This document shows, in pieces, positions 16,716-25,903 of a stretch of 64,000 nucleotides of DNA. A program made the translations under genes and the position numbers. The stretch's first letter is position 1. The number at the start of each line of letters is the position of its first letter. Under the pieces are notes generated by a model. That model had not been told where the DNA came from. It was given only the letters and a program-made list of their open reading frames with translations, and searched no databases. This DNA is from Bacteroidetes bacterium GWF2_33_38 (GTDB lineage Bacteria; Bacteroidota; Bacteroidia; Bacteroidales; GWF2-33-38): contig MEOF01000069.1 of the NCBI GenBank assembly GCA_001769505.1, positions 1 to 64,000 on the forward strand. The letters are read 5' to 3'.

Positions 16716-17168
16716 TTATTTACTAACCTTCAAAATATCTGTTATCGTTTTTTCAAATGTTGGTTTATCTGAATAACCCATGCTCATTTGAGGTTCTCCT
16801 TCTACTGGAATGAAAAGAAAAGCAGGAATACCAGTAATTCCGAAAACATTTGCAAGTTCTTGTTCTTTTTGAGTATCAATTTTGTAAAATATTATTTTGC
16901 CGTCATATTCTTTATTCAATTGTTCTAAAATAGGCGACATTTTTTTACAAGGTCCACACCAATCGGCATAAAAATCGATAATAACCGGAGTATTTCCTTT
17001 AAATTTCCATTCTTTATTTTTTTCGTAATCGAAAACTTTTTCAATGAAAGTTAATTTTGTTAAATGTTCAATTCCTTCCGATGTTTTTGTAGTGTCGTTT
17101 GAAGCATAATTGCTACAAGAGAAAATAACCAGCGTTATTAACGATAAGATATATAATACTTTTTTCAT
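16716..17168 (-). CDS. Thioredoxin-fold lipoprotein
   Basis: A 150-residue thioredoxin. The N-terminus MKKVLYILSLITLVIFSCSN is a lipoprotein signal with the lipidated Cys at residue 18, so it acts outside the cytoplasm. The active site is DWCGPC in FYADWCGPCKKMSPIL, and the cis-proline loop is GITGIPAFLF. From about residue 35 onward it is a close paralogue of the neighbouring cytoplasmic thioredoxin, sharing EHLT, NKEWKF and EGQPQM-like segments. The 12-bp gap implies one operon made by tandem duplication with one copy gaining an export signal. Confidence 0.9.
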   Translation of the reverse strand: MKKVLYILSLITLVIFSCSNYASNDTTKTSEGIEHLTKLTFIEKVFDYEKNKEWKFKGNTPVIIDFYADWCGPCKKMSPILEQLNKEYDGKIIFYKIDTQKEQELANVFGITGIPAFLFIPVEGEPQMSMGYSDKPTFEKTITDILKVSK

Positions 17169-17180
17169 ATTTTTTTAATT

Positions 17181-17543
17181 TTATGATTCATCAACTTTTA
17201 AAACGTCTTTTATCGCTTTTTTAAAAGTATCTTTTGGCAAAGCTCCCATTGCCATTTGTGGTTGACCTTCCAAAGGAACAAATAACAAAGATGGAATGCT
17301 TCTGATTCCAAACATACCAGCCAATTCTTGTTCTTGTTCAGTATTTACTTTGTATATGTTTATTTTTCCGTTATATTCTTTTTGCAATTCTTCAAGAATA
17401 GGAGCAACCATTTTACAAGGAGAACACCAGTCTGCATAAAAATCTATCATACATGGAACGTTTCCTTCAAATTTCCATTCTTTATTTACTTCAAAGTTAA
17501 AAACTTTTGTTTTAAAAGTTTCTTGTGTCAAATGTTCGAGCAT
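17181..17543 (-). CDS. Thioredoxin, cytoplasmic paralogue
   Basis: A 120-residue thioredoxin without a signal peptide, starting MLEHLTQETFK. The redox site is DWCSPC within FYADWCSPCKMVAPIL, with Ser replacing the usual Gly between the cysteines, and the cis-Pro loop is GIRSIPSLLF. It reduces disulfides in client proteins. It is first in a leftward pair with the lipoprotein paralogue. Confidence 0.9.
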   Translation of the reverse strand: MLEHLTQETFKTKVFNFEVNKEWKFEGNVPCMIDFYADWCSPCKMVAPILEELQKEYNGKINIYKVNTEQEQELAGMFGIRSIPSLLFVPLEGQPQMAMGALPKDTFKKAIKDVLKVDES

Positions 17544-17592
17544 AATTTTAAGTATTAATTTATTAATTTAAAAATTCACATATCAACATATA

Positions 17593-17654
17593 TGCCAATA
17601 TTAAAATTTTGGCAAATCTAGTAAATTTGGACTAAATAAGTTGTAATTTTGGCA
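17593..17654. repeat. TTGGCA repeats upstream of the thioredoxin pair
   Basis: TGCCAA at 17593-17598 pairs with TTGGCA at 17609-17614, and AATTTTGGCA occurs both at 17605-17614 and 17645-17654. On the minus strand TAGATTTG (17620 to 17613) matches the TAnnTTTG -7 element, but no clear -33 is visible. This may be the control region of the thioredoxin operon. The rest of 17544-17802 is plain AT-rich DNA. Confidence 0.3.
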
Positions 17655-17802
17655 CAGAAAAAAATATATTCAAATATTTATTTGAAAAAAATACGTATTT
17701 GATATTAAACAATAAATAAAAAAAACATATTTAAATAATTTATTTTCAGATATTTACATTTTTTATGAATAATTTTGAAAATATAAACTCTAGGTATTTA
17801 GT

Positions 17803-19224
17803 ATGCCAGAAATAATGCATATAGAATTAAAAGAAAAAATATTAAAGCAAATAGCTGACATTATTGCAGAAAATAATATCGAAGCGTATGTCATAGGTGG
17901 GTACGTGAGAGATATCTTTTTGAACCGAGAATCTAAAGACATCGACATTGTTACTATTGGCAGCGGAATAGAATTAGCTCAGCTAGTTGCTAAAAAACTA
18001 GGCTGTATCAACGTAAACTATTTTAAAAACTTCGGGACAGCTATGTTGCATTTCGACGATATTGAAGTAGAATTTGTAGGTGCGCGGAAAGAATCATATG
18101 ATAGAAATTCGCGAAAACCAATTGTAGAAGATGGAACTTTTAAAGACGACCAATTACGACGTGATTTTACTATAAATGCAATGGCAATAAGTCTTAATCG
18201 TGATAATTTGGGTGAACTTATCGATCCTTTTAACGGAATTGCCGATTTGAAAAATAAATTATTACGTACACCTCTTGACCCTGAAATTACGTTCTCCGAC
18301 GATCCTTTGCGAATGATTCGTGCAATTCGTTTTGCTTCGCAATTAAATTTTACGATTGATGAAATAGCGATTGATGCTATAAAAAATAATGTTGACCGAA
18401 TTAGAATAGTTTCAAACGAACGAATTGTTGATGAAATTAATAAAATAATTTTATCAAAAGAGCCATCTATAGGATTTCTTTTATTAGATAAAACAAATTT
18501 ATTACCTCTTATTTTTCCTGAGTTAGAAGCTTTAAAAGGAGTCGATACCCTTGAAGGAAAAGCACATAAAGACAATTTTTATCATACGCTTAAAGTTCTT
18601 GATAATATTAGCCTTAAATCTGATGATTTATGGCTACGCTGGGCTGCTATTTTACATGATATTGGAAAGGCTAAAACTAAAAAATTTCACAAAAAACAAG
18701 GCTGGACTTTTCATGGACACGACGCTTTAGGCGGAAAAATGGTTGTTGAAATATTTAAAAGATTAAAACTTCCTCAGAATCAAAAAATGAAATATGTTCA
18801 AAAATTGGTGCAACTTCATTTACGCCCAATTTCTTTGGTCGAAAGCATTGTAACTGATTCAGCTGTACGTCGTTTGCTTTTTGATGCGAGCGATGACATT
18901 AATGACTTAATGACTTTGTGTGAAGCTGACATAACATCAAAAAACGAAGAAAAACTTAAAACTTATTTGAATAATTTCAAATTAGTTCGTGAAAAATTGA
19001 AAGAAGTCGAAGAAAAAGATCATATTCGTCAATGGGAGCCACCCATTTCAGGAGAATTGATTATGGAGACATTTGGAATAAGTCCATGTAAACATGTTGG
19101 AGATATTAAAAATGCAATTAAAAATGCAATTCTCGACGGAGAAATTAAAAACAATTATGAAAGTGCCTACGAATTTATGATAAAACTCGGAAAAGAAATA
19201 GGATTAAGATTGAAAAACGTTTAA
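17803..19224 (+). CDS. cca: tRNA nucleotidyltransferase with HD domain (CCA-adding type)
   Basis: A 473-residue class II nucleotidyltransferase. The catalytic head has [11 protein letters not shown] and KDIDIV (DxD) near residues 30-47, then the [32 protein letters not shown] and [13 protein letters not shown] motifs. A central HD phosphohydrolase domain follows ([14 protein letters not shown], then GHDALGG). It adds or repairs the 3' CCA of tRNAs; neither tRNA gene in this window encodes CCA, so the enzyme is needed. Poly(A) or A-adding activity cannot be excluded from sequence. Confidence 0.9.
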   Translation: MPEIMHIELKEKILKQIADIIAENNIEAYVIGGYVRDIFLNRESKDIDIVTIGSGIELAQLVAKKLGCINVNYFKNFGTAMLHFDDIEVEFVGARKESYDRNSRKPIVEDGTFKDDQLRRDFTINAMAISLNRDNLGELIDPFNGIADLKNKLLRTPLDPEITFSDDPLRMIRAIRFASQLNFTIDEIAIDAIKNNVDRIRIVSNERIVDEINKIILSKEPSIGFLLLDKTNLLPLIFPELEALKGVDTLEGKAHKDNFYHTLKVLDNISLKSDDLWLRWAAILHDIGKAKTKKFHKKQGWTFHGHDALGGKMVVEIFKRLKLPQNQKMKYVQKLVQLHLRPISLVESIVTDSAVRRLLFDASDDINDLMTLCEADITSKNEEKLKTYLNNFKLVREKLKEVEEKDHIRQWEPPISGELIMETFGISPCKHVGDIKNAIKNAILDGEIKNNYESAYEFMIKLGKEIGLRLKNV

Positions 19225-19291
19225 ATACAGGTTACAAATACGCTAGCCGAATAAAAACAAACAATTATAGTAATACTCTGAAAATAAAGCA

Positions 19292-19299
19292 TATCTTTG
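19292..19299 (+). promoter_or_regulatory. Candidate -7 element for the RRM/CspA transcript
   Basis: TATCTTTG fits TAnnTTTG, but no -33 TTTG is evident at the right distance. If it is used, the RRM mRNA would have a leader of about 145 bases containing the inverted repeat at 19399-19429. Confidence 0.3.
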
Positions 19300-19398
19300 T
19301 TAAAGTTATTGATTTGAGAATTTGTGCTTTAATTTACTAATTATATTCTCGCTTATTAGTTCATCACTGCTATCCTTTTTAAATCCAATTTTTACAAT

Positions 19399-19429
19399 TT
19401 TTAGTAACAAAATTTGATTGTTACTAAAA
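19399..19429 (+). promoter_or_regulatory. 12-bp inverted repeat in the RRM leader
   Basis: TTTTAGTAACAA at 19399-19410 is perfectly complementary to TTGTTACTAAAA at 19418-19429 with a 7-base loop. It ends 20 bases before the RRM start codon. It may be an RNA structure controlling translation or a DNA operator; no T-run follows, so it is unlikely to be a terminator. Confidence 0.5.
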
Positions 19430-19449
19430 GAATTTAATTTTATAAAACA

Positions 19450-19713
19450 ATGAACATTTATGTAGGTAACCTTGATTTCAAGGTAAATGAGAACGACTTA
19501 GAAGGTATTTTCGAAGAGTACGGAACAGTAAGTTCTTCAAAAATTATTATTGACAAATTTAGTGGACGAAGCAAAGGCTTTGGTTTTGTAACTATGGAAA
19601 ATGGTGATGAAGCAACAAAAGCTATTAATGAATTGCATGGAGCAACATTTGAAAATCGTGAAATGGTTGTAAATGAAGCCAAACCAAAAAAAGAAAATTT
19701 CAATAGAGAATAA
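19450..19713 (+). CDS. RRM-type RNA-binding protein
   Basis: An 87-residue single RNA-recognition motif. RNP2 is IYVGNLDF (residues 2-9) and RNP1 is KGFGFVTM (residues 40-47), with the aromatic residues that stack on RNA. The tail is short and basic (KPKKENFNRE). Such small proteins are RNA chaperones, often cold-inducible. The stop is one base before the CspA start, and a further CSD gene follows, giving an RNA-chaperone cluster. Confidence 0.92.
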   Translation: MNIYVGNLDFKVNENDLEGIFEEYGTVSSSKIIIDKFSGRSKGFGFVTMENGDEATKAINELHGATFENREMVVNEAKPKKENFNRE

Positions 19714-19714
19714 C

Positions 19715-19915
19715 ATGGCAAACGGAAAAGTAAAATGGTACAACGAAGTCAAAGGCTTTGGCTTTATTGAATCTGAAAATGGTGAAAATATTTTCGTTCA
19801 TCGTAGCGGACTTGCTAATGCATATGGCGGACTTCAAACCGATCAATCTGTTGTTTTTGAAACAAAGCAAGGAGAAAAAGGTCTGGTTGCTGTTAATGTT
19901 AAAGCATTAAATTAA
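19715..19915 (+). CDS. Cold-shock-domain protein, CspA family
   Basis: A 66-residue protein starting MANGKVKWYNEVKGFGFIE, the canonical CSD N-terminus, so I use ATG 19715 rather than the upstream in-frame ATG at 19673 inside the RRM gene. RNP1 is KGFGFI and RNP2 is ENIFVHRSGL. It binds single-stranded RNA or DNA and melts structures. It is probably translationally coupled to the RRM protein and followed by a terminator at 19941. Confidence 0.93.
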   Translation: MANGKVKWYNEVKGFGFIESENGENIFVHRSGLANAYGGLQTDQSVVFETKQGEKGLVAVNVKALN

Positions 19916-19940
19916 ACCAAAAACACTAATAAATATATAA

Positions 19941-19980
19941 ATACCCGTTCCAATCTATTTAGAAAGGAATGGGTATTTTG
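19941..19980 (+). terminator. Terminator after cspA
   Basis: ATACCCGTTCC at 19941-19951 pairs with GGAATGGGTAT at 19966-19976 (one G-U pair) and is followed by a short T-rich run. Confidence 0.65.
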
Positions 19981-20028
19981 TTTATAATTTTTCGACAGAT
20001 ATTAATCAAACAAAATCAATAATAATTT

Positions 20029-20478
20029 ATGGGCAGATCGCAAGAAACATTTAATAAAAAGGAAGTACGAAATAAAAAAGAAAAAAAACGAAAAGAGAAA
20101 GAAAAAAAACGACTTGCACGTAAAGATAACGAAAAAGTTGGTATGGATGATATGATTGCTTATGTTGATGAAAATGGAATGATTTCTTCAACTCCTCCAG
20201 ACCCAACTAAAAAGAAAAATGTTTTACTCGAAAACATTGAGATAAACGTTCCAAAACGTGATTCATCACAAAATGCTGATCCAATTCGAAAAGGCATTGT
20301 AAGTTTTTATAACGATTCAAAAGGTTATGGATTTATAAAAGATTCTGAATCAAAGGATAGTATTTTCTTTCACGTAAATAATTTACTTGAAGAAATAAAA
20401 GAAAATAATATTGTTAACTATGAGTTAGCAATGGGACCTAAGGGTTATACAGCCATCAATGTCAAGAAAGTAAAATAA
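20029..20478 (+). CDS. CSD protein with charged N-terminal extension
   Basis: A 149-residue protein. Residues 1-40 are a highly charged Lys/Glu/Arg helix (MGRSQETFNKKEV then KKEKKRKEKEKK), a form common in Bacteroidota CSD proteins. Residues ~85-149 form a cold-shock domain (IRKGIVSFYNDSKGYGFI, SIFFHVNNL). It is presumed to be an RNA chaperone. It is transcribed separately from the cspA pair, having a terminator on each side. Confidence 0.85.
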   Translation: MGRSQETFNKKEVRNKKEKKRKEKEKKRLARKDNEKVGMDDMIAYVDENGMISSTPPDPTKKKNVLLENIEINVPKRDSSQNADPIRKGIVSFYNDSKGYGFIKDSESKDSIFFHVNNLLEEIKENNIVNYELAMGPKGYTAINVKKVK

Positions 20479-20498
20479 ATTTACTTTCTTATTTTTTT
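20464..20498 (+). terminator. Terminator overlapping the CSD stop codon
   Basis: AAGAAAGTAAA (20464-20474) and its perfect complement (20480-20490) flank the TAA stop at 20476-20478, followed by a run of T. The left arm encodes the last codons of the gene. Confidence 0.65.
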
Positions 20499-20560
20499 TG
20501 ATGATGTAATGAATAATTATCAACTTTAATTATATTTATAGCTTATTTAAAGAATCAAGC

Positions 20561-23500
20561 ATGAATATTCCAGTAAATTCTAATTTAGCTGACGAATTAA
20601 ATTTATTTGAACACTATAAGTCATTTGCTGACAGTGCAATTGATTGGGAAATGATTCAAGACGTAAAAGGAAAATATATTTATATTTCACCTTCATTTTT
20701 CAATATTACAGGCTATGAAGTTCTTAATTTGACCGAAAATCCATCATTAATTGAAAAAATAATGCATCCCGATTACATTGAGTATTATAAAAATGAACAC
20801 TGCGAATCATTTAGAAATAGCGAAAAAAGTCATAACCTAGAATTTAAAATCATTTCAAAAAATGGCACTGAAAAATGGATTGAGCATTATTGTAAGCCAT
20901 TGTTTAATGAAAAAGGAATACGATTAGGTCGAAAAATTAACAATCGAGACATTACAGAAAAGAAAATTATTCACAACATATACTCCGAAGAAAAACGGAA
21001 ATTTGATACGCTCACTAAAAACATTGCCGGCTTTGCATATCGTTGTAAAAATGATGAAAATTGGACAATGGAATTTATTAGTAGTGGCTGTTTTGAAGTT
21101 ACAGGTTACCATTCAGAAGATTTTATTAATAATCATAAAATTCCATTTAACGATATAATTCATCCTAGTCACCAGCATAAATTATGGGAAGAGTGGCAAA
21201 CTGTGCTTGCAAAAAACGCAACATTTAAAGGAGAATACCAAATTATTTGTGCCGATGGAAAAGTAAGATGGGTGTGGGAGCAGGGTTGTGGTATTTATGA
21301 CACAAAAGGTAAATTACTTGCCCTCGAAGGTTTTATAATGGATATTACCGAAAGAAAAGAAAACGAAACTAAAATAAAAAATAGTGAAGAACAATATCGA
21401 GTTCTTGCTAGTTTGACAATGGATTCGGCTAGTGTTGCCTGTTTTTACCCAGACGGAAGAATTGAACGCGAATGGTTAAGCGATAAACTTTTTAAAGAAT
21501 ATGGAATTCCACCTTCAGACATCGATACATTTGAAAAATGGGCTAAATTCGTTCACCCCGAGGATTTACATATTTTTATCGATGCATCAAAAATAGTTAT
21601 GCGAGGAGAGTCTGCCTCTCGCGATTTTAGAGTAATCACTCCTGCCAAAGGAATTCGATGGATAAATAATTCAATAATATCCAATATCATTAAAGAAAAA
21701 GGTTGTTTAAAAATTTATAGTGCCGTTTCAGATATAACTGATATTAAAGAGGCTGAACTTAAGCTAATAAAAACCAATCAAGATTTAGAATTCTCTAAAG
21801 AAGAATTAATTCAAGCCGATAAAAAACTTCGAAATCAAATGGCTGATTTGAAGAGAATTAATAATGAACTTCAAATTTCGGAAAAACGATTCAGGGAATT
21901 AACCAATACCATTGGTTCAGCTGTATTTATTTTTCAAAATGAGAAATTTTGTTATGTAAATAAAGAATTTACAAATATTTCTGGATATTCCGAGGAAGAA
22001 GCATTCAATTTAAATTTTTGGGATTTTGTACATCCCGATTATATTGATATAATTAAGCAACGAGGTTTTAGTCGAATTATGGGAGAATCAATATCACCTC
22101 GTTACGAATTTAAAATAATTAGAAAAGATGGTCAGGAAAGATGGATAGACTATACTGGAGGATTAATAGAATTTAAAAACTCCCCCGCTGGTTTAGGAAC
22201 CGCTTTTGATGTAACAACAAAAAAATTAGCCGAAGAAAAGTTGCGAAAACTATCTAGAGCTGTTGAACAAAGCCCAGTTTCAATTGTTATTACAAATCCA
22301 AAAGGAGCAATTGAATATGTAAATCCAAAATTTGAAGAAATTACAGGTTATAAACTATCTGAAATTTTAAATCTAAATCCAAATGTCTTAAAATCAGGAT
22401 ATACTTCAAAAGCAGTATATGAGGAAATGTGGAAAATTCTTTTGGAAGGGAAGGAGTGGAGAGGAGAATTTTATAATAAGAAAAAAGATGGAACCTTGTA
22501 TTGGGAACGGGTTTTTATTTCACCTATTTTCAATAAAGAGAGTAATATAACACATTTTGTTGCCATTAAAGAAGATATTACCGAACTTAAAGAAGTGATG
22601 TCGGAACTTGTACTAGCAAAAGAAAAAGCAATTGAGTCAGAAAAACTAAAATCTGCATTTTTAGCAAATATGTCGCACGAAATAAGGACTCCAATGAATG
22701 CTATTATGGGTTTTTCTGAATTATTACTTAGCGATGATTTATCGAAAGAGCAACAAAAAGATTTTTCTGAAATTATATGGAAGCGAAGCAACGATTTATT
22801 GCACCTGATTGATGATATTCTAGATATTTCAAAAATAGAATCGGGAGTGCTGAAAATCACTGAGACTGATGGACGAATAGATGAACTTTTTGCTGAAATA
22901 TATCAATTTTTCAACTCAAAATATTTGATTCTTGATAAGAAAAATATAGTACTACGATTTATCAATAAAATAGAAAATAATAAGCTTTTAATTCACACTG
23001 ATTTTTATCGCTTAAAGCAAATTATATTTAATTTAGTTGATAATGCAATAAAGTTTACTGAAGATGGGTACGTTGTATGCAGTTGCGAAATTATAAATAA
23101 CGACTTGTTATTTAGTGTTAGAGATACAGGAATAGGAATGAATTCAGGTATGTCCGAAAAAGTTTTTGACCGATTTTGGCAAGCTGATGCTATCAAAAAG
23201 ACAAATTATGGCGGGACTGGTTTGGGACTCTCTATTTCAAAAGGACTTGTCGAAATAATGGGAGGGAAAATTTGGGTAACATCTGAATTAAATCAAGGTT
23301 CGCAATTTTACTTTACAATACCTTATAAATCGGCTGTACAAGAAATTAATAAAAATAACCCAAAGACATCTTACGATTTGAGTTCAAAAACATTTTTAAT
23401 TGTTGAAGACGACAATGCCAATAAAAAATTTCTACAAATTTTATTAGAAAATCATAATGCAAAAGTTTTTACGGCCGACTCGGGTTATAATGCATTAGAA

Positions 23501-23740
23501 TTAGCACAAAAAGTTAATGGTATTGATATTGTTATGATGGATATTCGGTTGCCAGATATAAGTGGATACGAAGTTACAAAGCAAATTCGAGAATCATTTC
23601 CAGATATTAAAATCATTGCACAAACAGCATATGCGAATCAAGAAGACAGAATTAAGTGCCTGGCTGAGGGCTTCGATAATTATATTTCGAAACCAATTAA
23701 TCAATCTGCTTTATTCAAAATTTTGATGGATTACGTGTAG
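20561..23740 (+). CDS. Soluble hybrid histidine kinase with five PAS domains
   Basis: A 1059-residue protein with no signal peptide or membrane segment, so it probably senses a cytoplasmic cue. Five PAS/PAC modules lie at ~25-140, ~150-268, ~275-392, ~440-557 and ~565-680. HisKA contains FLANMSHEIRTPMN with the phospho-acceptor His706. HATPase motifs are NLVDNAIKFT, VRDTGIGMN and YGGTGLGLSIS. A receiver domain (~942-1058) has VEDDNANKK and Asp994 in MMDIRLP. No response-regulator output protein is adjacent, so it is an orphan phosphorelay component. The converging gene begins 5 bp after its stop. Confidence 0.93.
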   Translation: MNIPVNSNLADELNLFEHYKSFADSAIDWEMIQDVKGKYIYISPSFFNITGYEVLNLTENPSLIEKIMHPDYIEYYKNEHCESFRNSEKSHNLEFKIISKNGTEKWIEHYCKPLFNEKGIRLGRKINNRDITEKKIIHNIYSEEKRKFDTLTKNIAGFAYRCKNDENWTMEFISSGCFEVTGYHSEDFINNHKIPFNDIIHPSHQHKLWEEWQTVLAKNATFKGEYQIICADGKVRWVWEQGCGIYDTKGKLLALEGFIMDITERKENETKIKNSEEQYRVLASLTMDSASVACFYPDGRIEREWLSDKLFKEYGIPPSDIDTFEKWAKFVHPEDLHIFIDASKIVMRGESASRDFRVITPAKGIRWINNSIISNIIKEKGCLKIYSAVSDITDIKEAELKLIKTNQDLEFSKEELIQADKKLRNQMADLKRINNELQISEKRFRELTNTIGSAVFIFQNEKFCYVNKEFTNISGYSEEEAFNLNFWDFVHPDYIDIIKQRGFSRIMGESISPRYEFKIIRKDGQERWIDYTGGLIEFKNSPAGLGTAFDVTTKKLAEEKLRKLSRAVEQSPVSIVITNPKGAIEYVNPKFEEITGYKLSEILNLNPNVLKSGYTSKAVYEEMWKILLEGKEWRGEFYNKKKDGTLYWERVFISPIFNKESNITHFVAIKEDITELKEVMSELVLAKEKAIESEKLKSAFLANMSHEIRTPMNAIMGFSELLLSDDLSKEQQKDFSEIIWKRSNDLLHLIDDILDISKIESGVLKITETDGRIDELFAEIYQFFNSKYLILDKKNIVLRFINKIENNKLLIHTDFYRLKQIIFNLVDNAIKFTEDGYVVCSCEIINNDLLFSVRDTGIGMNSGMSEKVFDRFWQADAIKKTNYGGTGLGLSISKGLVEIMGGKIWVTSELNQGSQFYFTIPYKSAVQEINKNNPKTSYDLSSKTFLIVEDDNANKKFLQILLENHNAKVFTADSGYNALELAQKVNGIDIVMMDIRLPDISGYEVTKQIRESFPDIKIIAQTAYANQEDRIKCLAEGFDNYISKPINQSALFKILMDYV

Positions 23741-23744
23741 AATT

Positions 23745-24518
23745 TTATCGAATCAATATTTTTTTACTTTCGATTTCTTGATTATTAACTACAAATTTAA
23801 GCATATAAATTCCGTTTGGAATATTATTCCTATTCATTCGTGTTTGATTAATACCAGGTGAAAACTTTGCGAAAAATCTTAATTTTTCTTTGCCTAGCAT
23901 ATCGTATAAAATAAATTCAATATTAGAAATAGTTGGAATATAAAATTCAATCTTTATTTCGTTATAAGAATTAAGATTAAGGATTTTAGATTTTGAAATT
24001 ACAGATGGTTCGCTTGAATAAACAACATTCCTGCAATTGTTAATCCCAATTTGTAAACTGTCGATGTAATAACGACGAAATTGTTGATTTGGACATACAA
24101 CAATATAAGTTGGAGTTCCGCCAATGTTGAACATATCATACAAACTTGTGTGAGGCTCTTGCGTTGGTAAATTAATTCCGTTTTGAGTAGAGAAACTTGG
24201 GAAAGAAGTTCCGAATAGTGCTGCAAAATTTTCAATCATTGAGGAGTCGTAGCCGCCGGTTTCAATTCCCCAAATCCAAACCGAATCGCTGCCGCCATTG
24301 TTTTGCCATATAGAATCAACTCTAGACGAATTTTCTCGGCAAGTTTCACAGTAATATGAGAAAAAATCAAAAACAATAATTTTATTTGCATTAAGTTCTT
24401 CAAAAATCGAATATGTATTTCCGTGTATATCTGTTAAATTAGCATCATATAATTCCGTTTGTGAAAAAGATTTCACATAAACAAAAAATAATATGATTGT
24501 AAAAACGATTTTGTACAT
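23745..24518 (-). CDS. Secreted thioredoxin-like protein with T9SS type A sorting domain
   Basis: I start at ATG 24518 (257 residues) because MYKIVFTIILFFVYVKSFSQ is a clean signal peptide; an upstream ATG at 24563 would bury it. Residues ~25-165 are a TlpA/AhpC-like redoxin with a CETC active site in FDFFSYYCETCREN and the GTPTYIVV cis-Pro loop. Residues ~180-257 are the type A T9SS signal (IEFILYDMLGKE, NIPNGIYMLKFV, KKILIR). It would be exported to the surface or medium, where its redox clients are unknown. Confidence 0.82.
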   Translation of the reverse strand: MYKIVFTIILFFVYVKSFSQTELYDANLTDIHGNTYSIFEELNANKIIVFDFFSYYCETCRENSSRVDSIWQNNGGSDSVWIWGIETGGYDSSMIENFAALFGTSFPSFSTQNGINLPTQEPHTSLYDMFNIGGTPTYIVVCPNQQFRRYYIDSLQIGINNCRNVVYSSEPSVISKSKILNLNSYNEIKIEFYIPTISNIEFILYDMLGKEKLRFFAKFSPGINQTRMNRNNIPNGIYMLKFVVNNQEIESKKILIR

Positions 24519-24599
24519 TACAGTAAATTTATGCAAATGTATGAATAATTGATATCTACGCAATATTATAAGAGGCTTCTAATTTGTCCTATAATTAAT

Positions 24600-24642
24600 A
24601 TTATGTTAAATAGTAAATGACGTTTAAAATTATGTTAAATAG
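24600..24642. repeat. 14-bp direct repeat between leftward genes
   Basis: ATTATGTTAAATAG occurs at 24600-24613 and again at 24629-24642. It lies upstream of the T9SS redoxin and downstream of the TPR gene. It may be operator-like or chance in AT-rich DNA. Confidence 0.3.
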
Positions 24643-24683
24643 AATATTTATATTAACTCGCCTAAAGTCTAATTTATGATTTC

Positions 24684-25820
24684 TTATTTATTTAACAAGA
24701 TTAACTTATCTTGAATATTATAGCGTTCGTAAAGGAATTTTAAATTTTTAATAGAGTTTTCTTCTTTAGGATTCAATTCATGAACTTTTTCAAAATAAGG
24801 AATTGATTTTTTGAACCATTCTTCTACTTTATGTTTTTCAGCCTTATATGCATTATTGTCAGTCAATTCATTTACGGTTTGATTTTGTAATATTGCTGTA
24901 TTGAAATACAAAACTCCTAATTTATAATTAGCTTCGACATAATTTGGATTTAACTCCACTGATTTTAGTAAATTTTTTTCAACTATGTCAAAATCTTTTG
25001 CTGAATCGTATAATCCTGCTAAAACTTGGAAAAATTCCGGATTATTTGGATTTTTTGTGATTGCTTGTTCCAAATACTCTTTCGCTTTTTCGTATTGATT
25101 ATCAGTTAAATAAACATTTATTAGCTTATTGATGAGTAAATTATATTCATTTGGATTCAATTCGATTGACTTCAATAAAAGTTCTATAGCTTTAGCATTG
25201 TCTCGCTCTTCGATATATATGTTTGCTAAATGCATATAAACTTTACCTCCTCCATAATTTATTTCAGCTAATTTATGAAAGTACTCCTTGGCTTTTGCGT
25301 TTTTCTTTGCATTCATTGCAGCCATCGCTGCATTATATATTCCCATTGTATCAAGGTTCATAATCATAGGCATTTTTTGAATTTCCAACGATTTTTCAAA
25401 AGAATTTAAAGCTTCGTTGTACTTATATTCGTTAAATTCATTAATCCCTTTATTGCTATACTGATTTGAAACAACTAACAAACGTTTGCGAATATCAACG
25501 TTATATTCTTTATTCTCATCGAATTCAAGTGTTTTTATGTAAGCCTGATATGCTTCGTCAAGCGGATTTTCGTGCAAATTATAATAATCACGAACTTTAC
25601 TTTCGTAAATTGCATGATAAACCATCGCTTTGATAAACCACGCTTTAGGGCTCCATTGTACGTTTACATCTTTAATTGCAACATCAATATCTAATTTTGC
25701 TTTATCTAATTCTTTCGATTTTAGATAATTAAATGCTGATACTAATTTCTCGTTTTCTTGAGAATATAACGATAAGTTAAGTAAAATTAATGAAACTAAA
25801 ATGCTTATTAAACTTCTCAT
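24684..25820 (-). CDS. Secreted TPR-repeat protein
   Basis: I use ATG 25820 (378 residues, MRSLISILVSLILLNLSLYSQ), which gives a signal peptide; an ATG at 25886 would add 22 residues of non-signal sequence. The mature protein is built of about seven TPR helices pairs, clearest in YMHLANIYIEERDNAKAIEL, INKLINVYLTDNQYEKAKEY and ANYKLGVLYFNTAI. It is a paralogue of the next upstream gene, probably periplasmic and mediating protein contacts. No enzymatic motif is seen. Confidence 0.82.
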   Translation of the reverse strand: MRSLISILVSLILLNLSLYSQENEKLVSAFNYLKSKELDKAKLDIDVAIKDVNVQWSPKAWFIKAMVYHAIYESKVRDYYNLHENPLDEAYQAYIKTLEFDENKEYNVDIRKRLLVVSNQYSNKGINEFNEYKYNEALNSFEKSLEIQKMPMIMNLDTMGIYNAAMAAMNAKKNAKAKEYFHKLAEINYGGGKVYMHLANIYIEERDNAKAIELLLKSIELNPNEYNLLINKLINVYLTDNQYEKAKEYLEQAITKNPNNPEFFQVLAGLYDSAKDFDIVEKNLLKSVELNPNYVEANYKLGVLYFNTAILQNQTVNELTDNNAYKAEKHKVEEWFKKSIPYFEKVHELNPKEENSIKNLKFLYERYNIQDKLILLNK

Positions 25821-25903
25821 TTTATATGTATTTGATTGCGAAATTAGAAAAAAAAAGGAGAAACAACTACTGCTTCTCCCCTTCATATAGTAATCTTAGC
25901 TAA

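Noticed and set aside
18018-18575. 185-codon minus-strand ORF
   Set aside because: It is a frame shadow of the cca gene, which has clear catalytic motifs; the ORF is Ser/Ile-rich without recognisable domains.
22471-22860. 129-codon minus-strand ORF
   Set aside because: Lies wholly inside the histidine-kinase core (HisKA), whose motifs are unmistakable.
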